Below, piece by piece: positions 6,734 to 13,587 of a stretch of 23,665 nt of DNA. The notes under the pieces were generated by a model. The model saw only the letters and a list, made by a program, of their open reading frames with translations. It did not search any database and was not told the DNA's origin. The first letter of the stretch is position 1. The number at the start of each line of letters is the position of its first letter. The position numbers and the translations under genes are program-made. This DNA comes from CAXSDR01 sp964236445 (lineage in GTDB: Bacteria; Actinomycetota; Actinomycetes; Motilibacterales; Motilibacteraceae), in the NCBI GenBank assembly GCA_964236445.1, contig CAXSDR010000055.1, forward strand, positions 1 to 23,665. The letters run 5' to 3'.

Positions 6734-8596
6734 TCAGCCGCTGAACTCCGTCAGCGCGCGCTGTGCCTCCGCGAGCCACTCCTGGCGCGCCGCGATCGCG
6801 CTGCGCGCCTGCTCGAGCTCGCGGGGCTTGCCGGCCGCCTCGGCCTTGGCGGCCTGGGTCTCGAGCTTGTCGATGGCGGCGCGAAGCTGGTTGACCGCGG
6901 CCTCCGCCCGGGCCCGGCCCTCGGGGTTGGTGCGCTGCCAATCGTCCTGCTCACGCCCACGGACCGCGTCCTCAACCGCGCGCAGGCGCCCCTCGATGCG
7001 CTCCTTGTCGCCGCGGGGCACGTGCCCGATGGCTTCCCATCGCTCGGCGATCCCGCGCAGGGCAGCGCGGGCACTCGGGAGGTCGGTGACCGGCAGCAGG
7101 GCCTCGGCCTCGACGGCGAGCGCCTCCTTGGCGGTCAGGTTGGCGCGCTGCTCGTCGTCGCGCTCGCTGAGTGCGCCGGTGCGGGCGTCGAAGAACGTGT
7201 CCTGAGCGGCGCGGAAGCGTGTCCAGAGGGTCTCCTCCTCTTCACGGCCCGCCCGCCCGGCGGCCTTCCAGCGCGTCATCAGGTCGCGGTAGGCGGCTGC
7301 CGTGGCGCCCCACTCGGTCGAGCCGGAGAGCTTCTCGGCCTCGCTGACCAGGCGTTCCTTCGCCTGCGACGCCTCGGCCCGCTCGGCGTCGAGGCCGGCG
7401 AAGTGGGCACGCCGGGTCTTGTCGAACGCCGAGCGGGCAGCGCTGAAGCGCTTCCACAGCTCGTCGTCGACGCGCTTGTCGAGGCGAGGCGCGGCCTTCC
7501 ACTCGTCGAACAGCGTGCGGAACCGGTCGCCGGTGACCTTCCAGGCCGTCGAGGACTGCAGCGTCTCGGCCTCCTCGGCGATGTGCTCCTTCGTGACGCG
7601 GGCGGCCTCGCGGGCGGCGTTGCGCTCCCGATCGGCTTTGGCGCGCCGTTTCGCGACGATGGCGGTGAGGACGTCGAGGCGGGCGTCGAGCGCGGGCAGG
7701 TCGCCGACCGCGTTGACCGTCGAGACCGCCACGCGCAGCCGTTCGATGCCGGGCGTGGCCTCCTTGGGCACCAGGCCGTTGCGAATGCGCTGCTCGAGCA
7801 GGGCGACCTCCGCCGCCAGGGCGTCGTACTTGCGCGCGAAGTAGGACAGCGCCTCGTCAGGTGTCGCGCCGGGGTAGGAGCCGACCGAGCGCTCCACCTC
7901 GCCGTCGGTGTCCACGCGGACGAACACGGTGCCGTCCTCGGCCACCCTGCCGAAGGACTCGGGCTCAGGCCCCTCGTCTGCCCCAGCGGGAACAGTGGCG
8001 TCGGACTCGGTGGCGTCGGGCACGGGCGGGCCGGCGTCGAGCTCATCCGGGGTCGTGGCGTCCGACGCCGAGCCGGCGACCTCGGTCGCCTCAGCCGCCG
8101 GGGCCGGAGCGGTCGGTGGGCTCGGCCGGGCGGGCGGGGGATGCGGCACCGCCCGGGGCGGGCCCGGGACGGGGCGCGGGGTCATGGGCACCGTGGGCTG
8201 GGCGGACTCAGTGGGCTCAGTCGGCTCGGCTGCGGGCACACCGGCCGGCTCGTCGTCGTGCTGCGCTCTCACGTCGCTGTCGCCCCCTGTGGCGACAGCC
8301 ACTTCCACGACAGCCACTTCCAGGACTGGGCTGACTGGGCTGACTGGGCTGACTGGGCTGACNNNNNNNNNNNNNNNNNNNNNNNNNNNNNNNNNNNNNN
8401 NNNNNNNNNNNNNNNNNNNNNNNNNNNNNNNNNNNNNNNNNNNNNNNNNNNNNNNNNNNNNNCTGACGGGAGTCTCGGCCGGTGTCATCGGCCGCTCCGC
8501 AGCCGCAGCGGTCGCGGTCATGGCGGCGTCGACCTCTGCTGCTGCGCCGGCAGCTGCGCTGGCCACGCCGTCGCTTCGATCGCTGCTCTCGCTCAT
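6734..8596 (-). CDS. DUF349 repeat protein (contains an assembly gap)
   Basis: The frame starts at ATG 8596 on the minus strand and ends at 6734, with 100 Ns at 8363-8462, so the 620-residue length is nominal. The N-terminal third is low complexity: Ala-rich, then TPAETPV, then at least four Ser-Pro-Val repeats at the gap, two EVAV units, and a long Pro/Thr/Ala/Glu-rich stretch. The C-terminal 370 residues are highly charged, helical and built of DUF349 repeats, for example TGDRFRTLFDEWKAA followed by LWKRFSAARSAFD, and AAAYRDLMTRWKAAGRAG followed by LWTRFRAAQDTFFDAR. DUF349 proteins are of unknown biochemical function. The ATG overlaps the stop of the upstream cyclophilin gene (ATGA), so both are one operon. 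Related actinobacteria usually have this gene beside relA, which is absent here. Confidence 0.88.
   Translation of the reverse strand: MSESSDRSDGVASAAAGAAAEVDAAMTATAAAAERPMTPAETPVXXXXXXXXXXXXXXXXXXXXXXXXXXXXXXXXXXVSPVSPVSPVSPVLEVAVVEVAVATGGDSDVRAQHDDEPAGVPAAEPTEPTESAQPTVPMTPRPVPGPPRAVPHPPPARPSPPTAPAPAAEATEVAGSASDATTPDELDAGPPVPDATESDATVPAGADEGPEPESFGRVAEDGTVFVRVDTDGEVERSVGSYPGATPDEALSYFARKYDALAAEVALLEQRIRNGLVPKEATPGIERLRVAVSTVNAVGDLPALDARLDVLTAIVAKRRAKADRERNAAREAARVTKEHIAEEAETLQSSTAWKVTGDRFRTLFDEWKAAPRLDKRVDDELWKRFSAARSAFDKTRRAHFAGLDAERAEASQAKERLVSEAEKLSGSTEWGATAAAYRDLMTRWKAAGRAGREEEETLWTRFRAAQDTFFDARTGALSERDDEQRANLTAKEALAVEAEALLPVTDLPSARAALRGIAERWEAIGHVPRGDKERIEGRLRAVEDAVRGREQDDWQRTNPEGRARAEAAVNQLRAAIDKLETQAAKAEAAGKPRELEQARSAIAARQEWLAEAQRALTEFSG
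8324..8362 (-). repeat. 9-base tandem repeat coding Ser-Pro-Val
   Basis: The unit GACTGGGCT (AGCCCAGTC on the coding strand, Ser-Pro-Val) occurs four times plus three bases and runs straight into the Ns at 8363. On the far side of the gap the sequence resumes with CTGAC, the partial unit, and coding Thr-Pro-Val. The array therefore probably continues inside the gap with an unknown copy number. Confidence 0.9.
8363..8462. other. assembly gap, 100 Ns
   Basis: Exactly 100 undetermined bases, the usual placeholder for a gap of unknown size. It lies inside the DUF349 gene at the end of the Ser-Pro-Val array. Both sides are in the same frame with the placeholder length, but that is not evidence of the true length. 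Confidence 0.95.
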
Positions 8597-9468
8597 GCTG
8601 TCGCCTTGTCCGTCGTCGTCACGGAGCTGATCGTCACCGTCTCGGCGGGGGCACCGTCGCCGCCGCCGCCCTTGACACCCTTGGCACCGATGCCCTTCAG
8701 CACGTCGAGCCCCGACGTGATGGTGCCGAGAACCGTGTAGCTCGGCGGCAGCGGGCTGTCCTTGTAGACGAGGAAGATCTGGCTGCCGGATGTCCCCTTG
8801 CCTGCGTTCGCCAGCGCGACCACCCCGGCGGCGTAGTTCGCGGTGCCGGCCGCGTCGGCCTTGGGCAGGTTCTCCTCGGCATAGGAATAGCCGGGGCCGC
8901 CCGACCCCGAGCCGGTCGGGTCACCGCACTGGAGCACCGACAGCCCGCCCGTGGTCAGGCGGTGGCACGGGGTCTTGTCGAAGAACTTCGCCTTCGCCAG
9001 GTGCGCGAACGACGTCGCGGCACAGGGAGCATGTGCACCGTCGACCTTGAACGAGATCGTCCCGCCGGTGAGCGCGATGGTCGCGGTGTAGTCGGCGACC
9101 TTGGCGTCGGGTGCCAGCGTGGGCACCGACACGGGTCGCGACGCGGTGCCGCTCTTGGTGAAGGCGCAACCGGCAGGCGGGGCCGGTGTGGTCGCCGACG
9201 GCGTCACGGCGGGCGCACCCGAGGCTGCGGGAGCGAGGCTCGACGTGGCGGCCGCACCGGGGTCGGCGGCCGCCTGAACGCCACCCTTGTCGTCGTGGTG
9301 CCTCAGCGCGGCGATGGCGGAGATGCCGGCAAGCACGGCGAGGACCGCCACGACAGCTGCGATCACCTGGCTGCGCTGCTTCGCCTTGCGCTGGACCGCC
9401 AGTCGGCGTGCCTGCTGCCGCTGGTAGCGCTCGCGCGCCAGCTCTCGTTCGCGCTTGTTGCTGGCCAC
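8593..9468 (-). CDS. membrane-anchored cyclophilin-type peptidyl-prolyl isomerase
   Basis: GTG 9468 is chosen because GGAGG lies eight bases upstream and the product then begins MASNKRERELARERYQRQQ, like other actinobacterial members; GTG 9486 in the same frame is a less likely start. The 291-residue protein has a basic cytoplasmic N-terminus, one membrane span (VIAAVVAVLAVLAGISAIAAL, about residues 35-55), an Ala/Pro/Thr/Ser-rich linker, then an outside cyclophilin domain. Domain landmarks are FFDKTPCHRL, with the active-site Arg, LQCGDPTGSGSGGPGY, and SQIFLVYKDSPLPPSYTVLG. The protein should catalyse cis-trans isomerisation of prolyl bonds and help fold exported proteins. Its stop overlaps the ATG of the DUF349 gene by four bases. 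Confidence 0.92.
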   Translation of the reverse strand: MASNKRERELARERYQRQQARRLAVQRKAKQRSQVIAAVVAVLAVLAGISAIAALRHHDDKGGVQAAADPGAAATSSLAPAASGAPAVTPSATTPAPPAGCAFTKSGTASRPVSVPTLAPDAKVADYTATIALTGGTISFKVDGAHAPCAATSFAHLAKAKFFDKTPCHRLTTGGLSVLQCGDPTGSGSGGPGYSYAEENLPKADAAGTANYAAGVVALANAGKGTSGSQIFLVYKDSPLPPSYTVLGTITSGLDVLKGIGAKGVKGGGGDGAPAETVTISSVTTTDKATA

Positions 9469-9565
9469 GCGTGTCGCCTCCGGCACCGGAATGGATCGAG
9501 AATGGGAACCACGTCGACGGACGGTCTCGCATGCACGGCACGCATCACGGCGATCGACGCGGGCC

Positions 9566-9571
9566 AGTGTA
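9566..9571 (-). promoter_or_regulatory. possible -10 box TACACT for the cyclophilin operon
   Basis: On the minus strand TACACT fits TANNNT, about 100 bases before GTG 9468. No -35 box is apparent. The region 9469-9666 is the divergent intergenic segment between the minus-strand operon and the plus-strand hydrolase gene. I see no RNA gene or riboswitch in it. Confidence 0.25.
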
Positions 9572-9602
9572 GGCAGGAACGCTGCCGACTTGGCGGCGCC
9601 GG

Positions 9603-9608
9603 TAGGCT
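9603..9608 (+). promoter_or_regulatory. -10 box TAGGCT upstream of the hydrolase-hisS-aspS operon
   Basis: TAGGCT fits the actinobacterial -10 consensus and would give a leader of about 50 bases containing the strong ribosome-binding site AGGAGG (9653-9658). No good -35 box is seen. Confidence 0.4.
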
Positions 9609-9666
9609 CCCGACGTTTCTTCCACCAAATCGAGATCTACCCCCGGACCTGCAGGAGGACGCCCGC

Positions 9667-10362
9667 GTGCTGGTTGTCGGCTTTCCTGCCGCGGTGTTCG
9701 GCACCAACTGCTGGGTGCTCGCGCCCGGGCCCGGGGAGCAGTGCGTGGTGGTCGATCCCGGCGGCGGTGTCCTGGACCGCCTCGGGGAGATCTTCGCCGA
9801 GCACCGGCTCTCCCCGGCCGCAGTGGTCCTGACCCACGGTCACCTCGACCACACCCTCTCGGTCACGCCGCTGTGCGGCTCCCGTGGCATTCCCGCCTAT
9901 GTCCACGGCAGCGACGTCGACCAGCTGCGTGACCCGCTGGCCTGGCTGAGCCAGGGCTCGCGCGAGATGTTCGCGGCCACGCTGCGCTGGCAGGAGCCCG
10001 ACGACGTACGCCCCATGAACGACGGTGACGTGCTCGACCTCGCCGGCGTGCTTCTGCGCGTCTCCCACGCCCCCGGTCACACCGCCGGCTCGGTGATGTT
10101 CGGCATCGACGACGGCGGCGACGCCACCGAAGGGGCACCGGTGTGCCTCAGCGGTGACGTGCTCTTCGCCGGCGCCATCGGGCGCACCGACCTGCGAGGC
10201 GGCTCGTGGGACGCCATGCGCACCAGCCTGCGGACCAAGGTGCTGCCGCTGCCCGACGCGACGGTGGTGCTGCCGGGTCACGGCGAGCCCACCACCATCG
10301 GCGCCGAGCGTGCTGCCAACCCCTATCTGGTGGACCTCCGCAACGACGACGCGACAGGCTGA
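9667..10362 (+). CDS. metallo-beta-lactamase-fold hydrolase (glyoxalase II-like)
   Basis: GTG 9667 has AGGAGG eight bases upstream; the same frame is open much further upstream but only as a shadow of the minus-strand genes. The 231-residue protein has the metal-binding HxHxDH motif THGHLDHT (56-63), a later His in APGHTAGS (about 138), Asp in SGDVLF (about 164) and His in PGHGEPTT (about 205). This is the complete two-zinc set of the glyoxalase II-like branch. The substrate is unknown; hydroxyacylglutathione hydrolase is unlikely in organisms that use mycothiol. The gene sits four bases before hisS, as in many actinobacteria, and is likely co-transcribed with hisS and aspS. It is probably cytoplasmic, with no signal peptide. 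Confidence 0.9.
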   Translation: MLVVGFPAAVFGTNCWVLAPGPGEQCVVVDPGGGVLDRLGEIFAEHRLSPAAVVLTHGHLDHTLSVTPLCGSRGIPAYVHGSDVDQLRDPLAWLSQGSREMFAATLRWQEPDDVRPMNDGDVLDLAGVLLRVSHAPGHTAGSVMFGIDDGGDATEGAPVCLSGDVLFAGAIGRTDLRGGSWDAMRTSLRTKVLPLPDATVVLPGHGEPTTIGAERAANPYLVDLRNDDATG

Positions 10363-10366
10363 GCTC

Positions 10367-11653
10367 GTGACCACCGCTTTCCAGGCTCCCAAGGGCGTCG
10401 CCGAATACGTCCCGCCCGACTCGTCCGCCTTCCTGGCCGTCCGGAACGCGCTGGCGCGCCCCGCGGTGCTCGCGGGCTACGGCTATGTCGAGCTGCCGGT
10501 GTTCGAGGACACCGAGCTGTTCGTGCGCGGCGTCGGGGAGTCCACGGACGTCGTCTCCAAGGAGATGTACACCTTCACCGACCGCGGTGACCGGTCCATC
10601 ACCCTGCGGCCGGAGGGCACCGCCGGCGTCGTACGCGCGGCGATCGAGCACCGCCTCGACCGCGGCCAGCTGCCGGTGAAGCTGTGGTATGCCGGTCCGT
10701 TCTTCCGCGCGGAGCGGCCCCAGCACGGGCGCTACCGCCAGTTCTTCCAGGTGGGTCTCGAGGCGCTGGGCTCCGACGATCCTGCCCTCGACGCCGAGGT
10801 CGTGGCGACGGCCGCGGAGGGGTTCCGGGCGCTCGGGCTGACGCAGGTCGTGCTGCACCTCACCTCGCTCGGCGACGCGGAGACGCGGCCCGCCTATCGC
10901 GAGAAGCTGCAGGAGTTCCTGCGCGGCTGCGACCTCGACGACGACACCCGGCGCCGTGCCGAGATCAACCCGCTGCGCGTGCTCGACGACAAGCGTGAGC
11001 AGGTGCAGCGTCAGCTGGCCGACGCGCCGCTCATGAGGGACTCGCTGTCTCCGGACGCCCGTGCCCACTACGACGAGGTGCGCGAGCACCTGCGCGCGCT
11101 GGGCGTGGCGTGGACCGAGGCGCCCCGGCTCGTGCGGGGGCTCGACTACTACACCCGCACGACGTTCGAGTTCGAGCACCCGCTGCTGGGCTCGCAGTCC
11201 GCCATCGGCGGCGGCGGCCGCTACGACGGGCTCATGGCGAGCCTCGGCGGGCAGGAGCTCTCGGGCATCGGCTTCGGCCTCGGCATCGACCGCACGTTGC
11301 TGGCCTGCCGGGCCGAAGGCCTGCCCGTCGGCGAGGAGCCTCGGGTCGACGCCTACCTCGTGCCGCTCGGCCCCGACGCCAAGCGACGGCTCGTCGCGCT
11401 GGCCGGCGAGCTGCGTGCCGCAGGCGTACGCACGGATCTGGCCTACGGTGACCGGGGGGTGAAGGGCGCGATGAAAGGTGCCGACCGCAGCGGCGCACGC
11501 GTCGCGGTGCTCGTCGGTGACCGTGACCTGGCCGCAGGTGTGGCCCAGGTGAAGGACCTCGGCGACACCTCCCAGGAGGCCGTCCCCTTCGACGCGCTCG
11601 TCCAGCACATCCGTGAGCTCTGCCAGAACCCCTCCGAAAGGCTCCTCCTGTGA
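10367..11653 (+). CDS. hisS: Histidyl-tRNA synthetase
   Basis: This 428-residue class II synthetase attaches histidine to tRNA(His). GTG 10367 follows the hydrolase stop by four bases and opens the usual N-terminus (AFQAPKGVAEYVPP). Class II motif 2 is present (FRAERPQHGRYRQFFQ, 113-128), preceded by TLRPEGTAGVVRA (79-91), which helps bind ATP and histidine. The histidine-specific signature LVRGLDYYTRTTFEFE, the glycine-rich GGGGRYDGL, and motif 3 GIGFGLGIDR follow. The last about 95 residues are the anticodon-binding domain. The TGA overlaps the GTG start of aspS by four bases (GTGA), so the two synthetases are translationally coupled. Confidence 0.97.
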   Translation: MTTAFQAPKGVAEYVPPDSSAFLAVRNALARPAVLAGYGYVELPVFEDTELFVRGVGESTDVVSKEMYTFTDRGDRSITLRPEGTAGVVRAAIEHRLDRGQLPVKLWYAGPFFRAERPQHGRYRQFFQVGLEALGSDDPALDAEVVATAAEGFRALGLTQVVLHLTSLGDAETRPAYREKLQEFLRGCDLDDDTRRRAEINPLRVLDDKREQVQRQLADAPLMRDSLSPDARAHYDEVREHLRALGVAWTEAPRLVRGLDYYTRTTFEFEHPLLGSQSAIGGGGRYDGLMASLGGQELSGIGFGLGIDRTLLACRAEGLPVGEEPRVDAYLVPLGPDAKRRLVALAGELRAAGVRTDLAYGDRGVKGAMKGADRSGARVAVLVGDRDLAAGVAQVKDLGDTSQEAVPFDALVQHIRELCQNPSERLLL

Positions 11654-13431
11654 TCCGCACCCATGACGCCGGCACGTTGCGCGCGAGCGATGCCGGGACG
11701 CGCGTGGTGCTCGCCGGCTGGGTCGCGCGTCGCCGCGACCACGGCGGTGTCGCCTTCCTCGACCTGCGCGACGCGAGCGGATCGGTGCAGGTGGTCGTCC
11801 GTGAGTCCGAGGTCGCCCACGACCTGCGCGCCGAATACTGCGTCCGCGTCGAGGGCGAGGTGCTCACCCGGCCCGAGGGCAACGCCAACCCCGAGCTCGC
11901 GACCGGCGAGGTCGAGGTCAGGGCCGACGTCCTCGACGTGCTGTCGGCGGCCGAGCCCCTGCCCTTCCAGCTCGACGACCACCTGCAGGTCGGTGAGGAG
12001 ACGCGGCTGCGCTACCGCTACCTCGACCTGCGCCGGGCCGGCCCCGCGCGTGCCCTGCGGATGCGCAGCGAGGTCAGCCGCATCGCGCGCGAGCTGCTCG
12101 CGGCCCGCGACTTCATCGAGGTCGAGACGCCCACGCTGACGCGGTCGACGCCCGAGGGAGCGCGCGACTTCCTCGTTCCCGTCCGACTGCAGCCCGGGTC
12201 GTGGTATGCCCTGCCCCAGTCGCCCCAGCTGTTCAAGCAGCTGCTCATGGTCGCGGGAGTCGAGCGCTACTACCAGATCGCTCGCTGCTACCGCGACGAG
12301 GACTTCCGCGCCGACCGGCAGCCCGAGTTCACCCAGCTCGACATCGAGATGAGCTTCGTCGAGCAGGACGACGTCATCGAGGTGGGCGAGGCGGTCGTCC
12401 GCGCGCTGTGGCAGGGCGTTCTCGGTCACGAGATCGGCGAGGTGCCGCGGATGACCTACGCCGAGGCGATGGCGCGCTACGGCTCCGACAAGCCCGACCT
12501 GCGGTTCGGCAACGAGCTCGTCGACCTGACGGCCTACTTCAGCGCGACGCCGTTCCGCGTGTTCCAGGCGCCCTACGTCGGCGCGGTCGTCATGGCCGGA
12601 GGAGCCTCTCAACCCCGCAAGACCTTCGACGCCTGGCAGGAGTGGGCCAAGCAGCGAGGCGCCCGGGGACTGGCCTACGTCACCTTCGGCGGCGACGACA
12701 CCGACGGCGCGCTCGGCGGGCCGGTGGCCAAGAACCTGTCCGAGACCGAGCGCGCCGGCCTTCGTGACGCTCTCGGCGCATCACCGGGTGACTGCGCGTT
12801 CTTCGCGGCGGCCGACACGTCGTCGGCCCGCGCTCTGCTGGGTGCCGCGCGACTCGAGATCGGCCGGCGCACCGGTGTCATCGACGAGGCGGCGTGGTCG
12901 TTCGTCTGGATCGTGGACGCGCCGATGTTCGAGCCCATCGAGGTCACGGCGGCTGCCACGACCGGGGGAGCGCCTTCGAGCGGCTGGACCGCGGTCCACC
13001 ACCCGTTCACCTCGCCCAACGCCGACTGGAGCGAGCGCTTCGACGCCGAGCCGGCCGAGGCACTGGCCTACGCCTACGACATCGTCTGCAACGGCAACGA
13101 GATCGGCGGCGGATCGATCCGTATCCACCGCCGCGACATCCAGCAGCGCGTCTTCGAGGTCATCGGCGTCGGTCCCGAGGAGCAGCAGGACAAGTTCGGC
13201 TTCCTACTCGAGGCGTTCAGGTTCGGCGCGCCGCCCCACGGTGGCATCGCGTTCGGTTGGGACCGCGTGTGCATGTTGCTCGCCGGTGCCGAGTCGCTGC
13301 GCGAGGTCATCGCGTTCCCCAAGAGCGGCGGAGGTTTCGATCCGCTGACCGGCGCGCCGACACCGATCACGGCGCTGCAGCGCAAGGAGGCCGGGGTCGA
13401 CGCCGTGCCGCCTGCTGCGGCCGCTTCCTAG
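11650..13431 (+). CDS. aspS: Aspartyl-tRNA synthetase, probably non-discriminating (Asp/Asn)
   Basis: This 593-residue bacterial-type class IIb synthetase has an N-terminal OB-fold anticodon-binding domain (about 1-105), catalytic motif 2 (CYRDEDFRADRQPEFTQLD, about 213-231), a bacterial GAD insertion domain (about 290-430), and motif 3 with FGWDR near 535. Two tRNA-recognition positions are informative: His31 (RRRDHGG) and Gly77 (RPEGNAN). In E. coli AspRS, which charges only tRNA(Asp), these are Leu and Lys. His and Gly are found in non-discriminating enzymes such as that of Pseudomonas aeruginosa. The enzyme therefore probably also makes Asp-tRNA(Asn), to be amidated by GatCAB. That role is inference; the AspRS identity is secure. 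Its GTG start overlaps the hisS stop. Confidence 0.96.
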   Translation: MIRTHDAGTLRASDAGTRVVLAGWVARRRDHGGVAFLDLRDASGSVQVVVRESEVAHDLRAEYCVRVEGEVLTRPEGNANPELATGEVEVRADVLDVLSAAEPLPFQLDDHLQVGEETRLRYRYLDLRRAGPARALRMRSEVSRIARELLAARDFIEVETPTLTRSTPEGARDFLVPVRLQPGSWYALPQSPQLFKQLLMVAGVERYYQIARCYRDEDFRADRQPEFTQLDIEMSFVEQDDVIEVGEAVVRALWQGVLGHEIGEVPRMTYAEAMARYGSDKPDLRFGNELVDLTAYFSATPFRVFQAPYVGAVVMAGGASQPRKTFDAWQEWAKQRGARGLAYVTFGGDDTDGALGGPVAKNLSETERAGLRDALGASPGDCAFFAAADTSSARALLGAARLEIGRRTGVIDEAAWSFVWIVDAPMFEPIEVTAAATTGGAPSSGWTAVHHPFTSPNADWSERFDAEPAEALAYAYDIVCNGNEIGGGSIRIHRRDIQQRVFEVIGVGPEEQQDKFGFLLEAFRFGAPPHGGIAFGWDRVCMLLAGAESLREVIAFPKSGGGFDPLTGAPTPITALQRKEAGVDAVPPAAAAS

Positions 13432-13457
13432 ACCCGTTTGCCGTATCCATCCCAAGT

Positions 13458-13478
13458 CGTGGCAACTCTTTGGCCACG
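13458..13478 (+). terminator. possible hairpin after aspS
   Basis: CGTGGC (13458-13463) and GCCACG (13473-13478) form a perfect 6-base-pair stem with a 9-base loop, 27 bases after the aspS stop. There is no T-run. It could end the hydrolase-hisS-aspS transcript or serve as a protein-binding inverted repeat. Confidence 0.25.
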
Positions 13479-13509
13479 GAACGTCACCTCAGAACCCTTC
13501 CGCTCGTTG

Positions 13510-13542
13510 TGTGACGGATTCATCACATGGGGTAGGTAGTCG
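13510..13542 (+). promoter_or_regulatory. promoter region of the EAL gene with an inverted repeat
   Basis: TGTGA (13510-13514) and TCACA (13523-13527) form an inverted repeat spaced by eight bases. Just after it lies TAGGTAGTCG, with two possible -10 boxes: TAGGTA (13533-13538), exactly 17 bases after TGTGAC (13510-13515) used as a poor -35 box, or TAGTCG (13537-13542), which ends six bases before GTG 13549. The repeat resembles a Crp site, but Crp sites have a six-base spacer, so that identity is not supported. Confidence 0.35.
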
Positions 13543-13587
13543 CCGCGAGTGCAGTTCCTGGCTCGCGGCGACGTCGAGGAGGACGTC

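Noticed and set aside
8324..8362. CRISPR-like or regulatory direct repeats
   Set aside because: The 9-base units are contiguous, have no spacers, and are in frame as Ser-Pro-Val codons of the DUF349 protein.
9469..9486. Upstream GTG start for the cyclophilin gene
   Set aside because: GTG 9468 has GGAGG at a proper distance and gives the family-like N-terminus MASNK; the upstream codon has no good ribosome-binding site.
8482..9666. Plus-strand extension of the hydrolase frame by about 395 codons
   Set aside because: It runs antisense to the cyclophilin and DUF349 genes and lacks family sequence. The real start has AGGAGG at GTG 9667.
9469..9666. T-box or other riboswitch upstream of the hisS operon
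   Set aside because: I found no T-box sequence, specifier stem or terminator-antiterminator pair in this divergent intergenic region.
10148..12612. Minus-strand open frames of 486 and 389 codons opposite hisS and aspS
   Set aside because: They are antisense shadows of two secure synthetase genes, with no recognisable domains and no start context.
13510..13527. Crp/cAMP binding site
   Set aside because: The arms TGTGA and TCACA match, but the spacer is eight bases rather than the required six. It is kept only as an unassigned inverted repeat.
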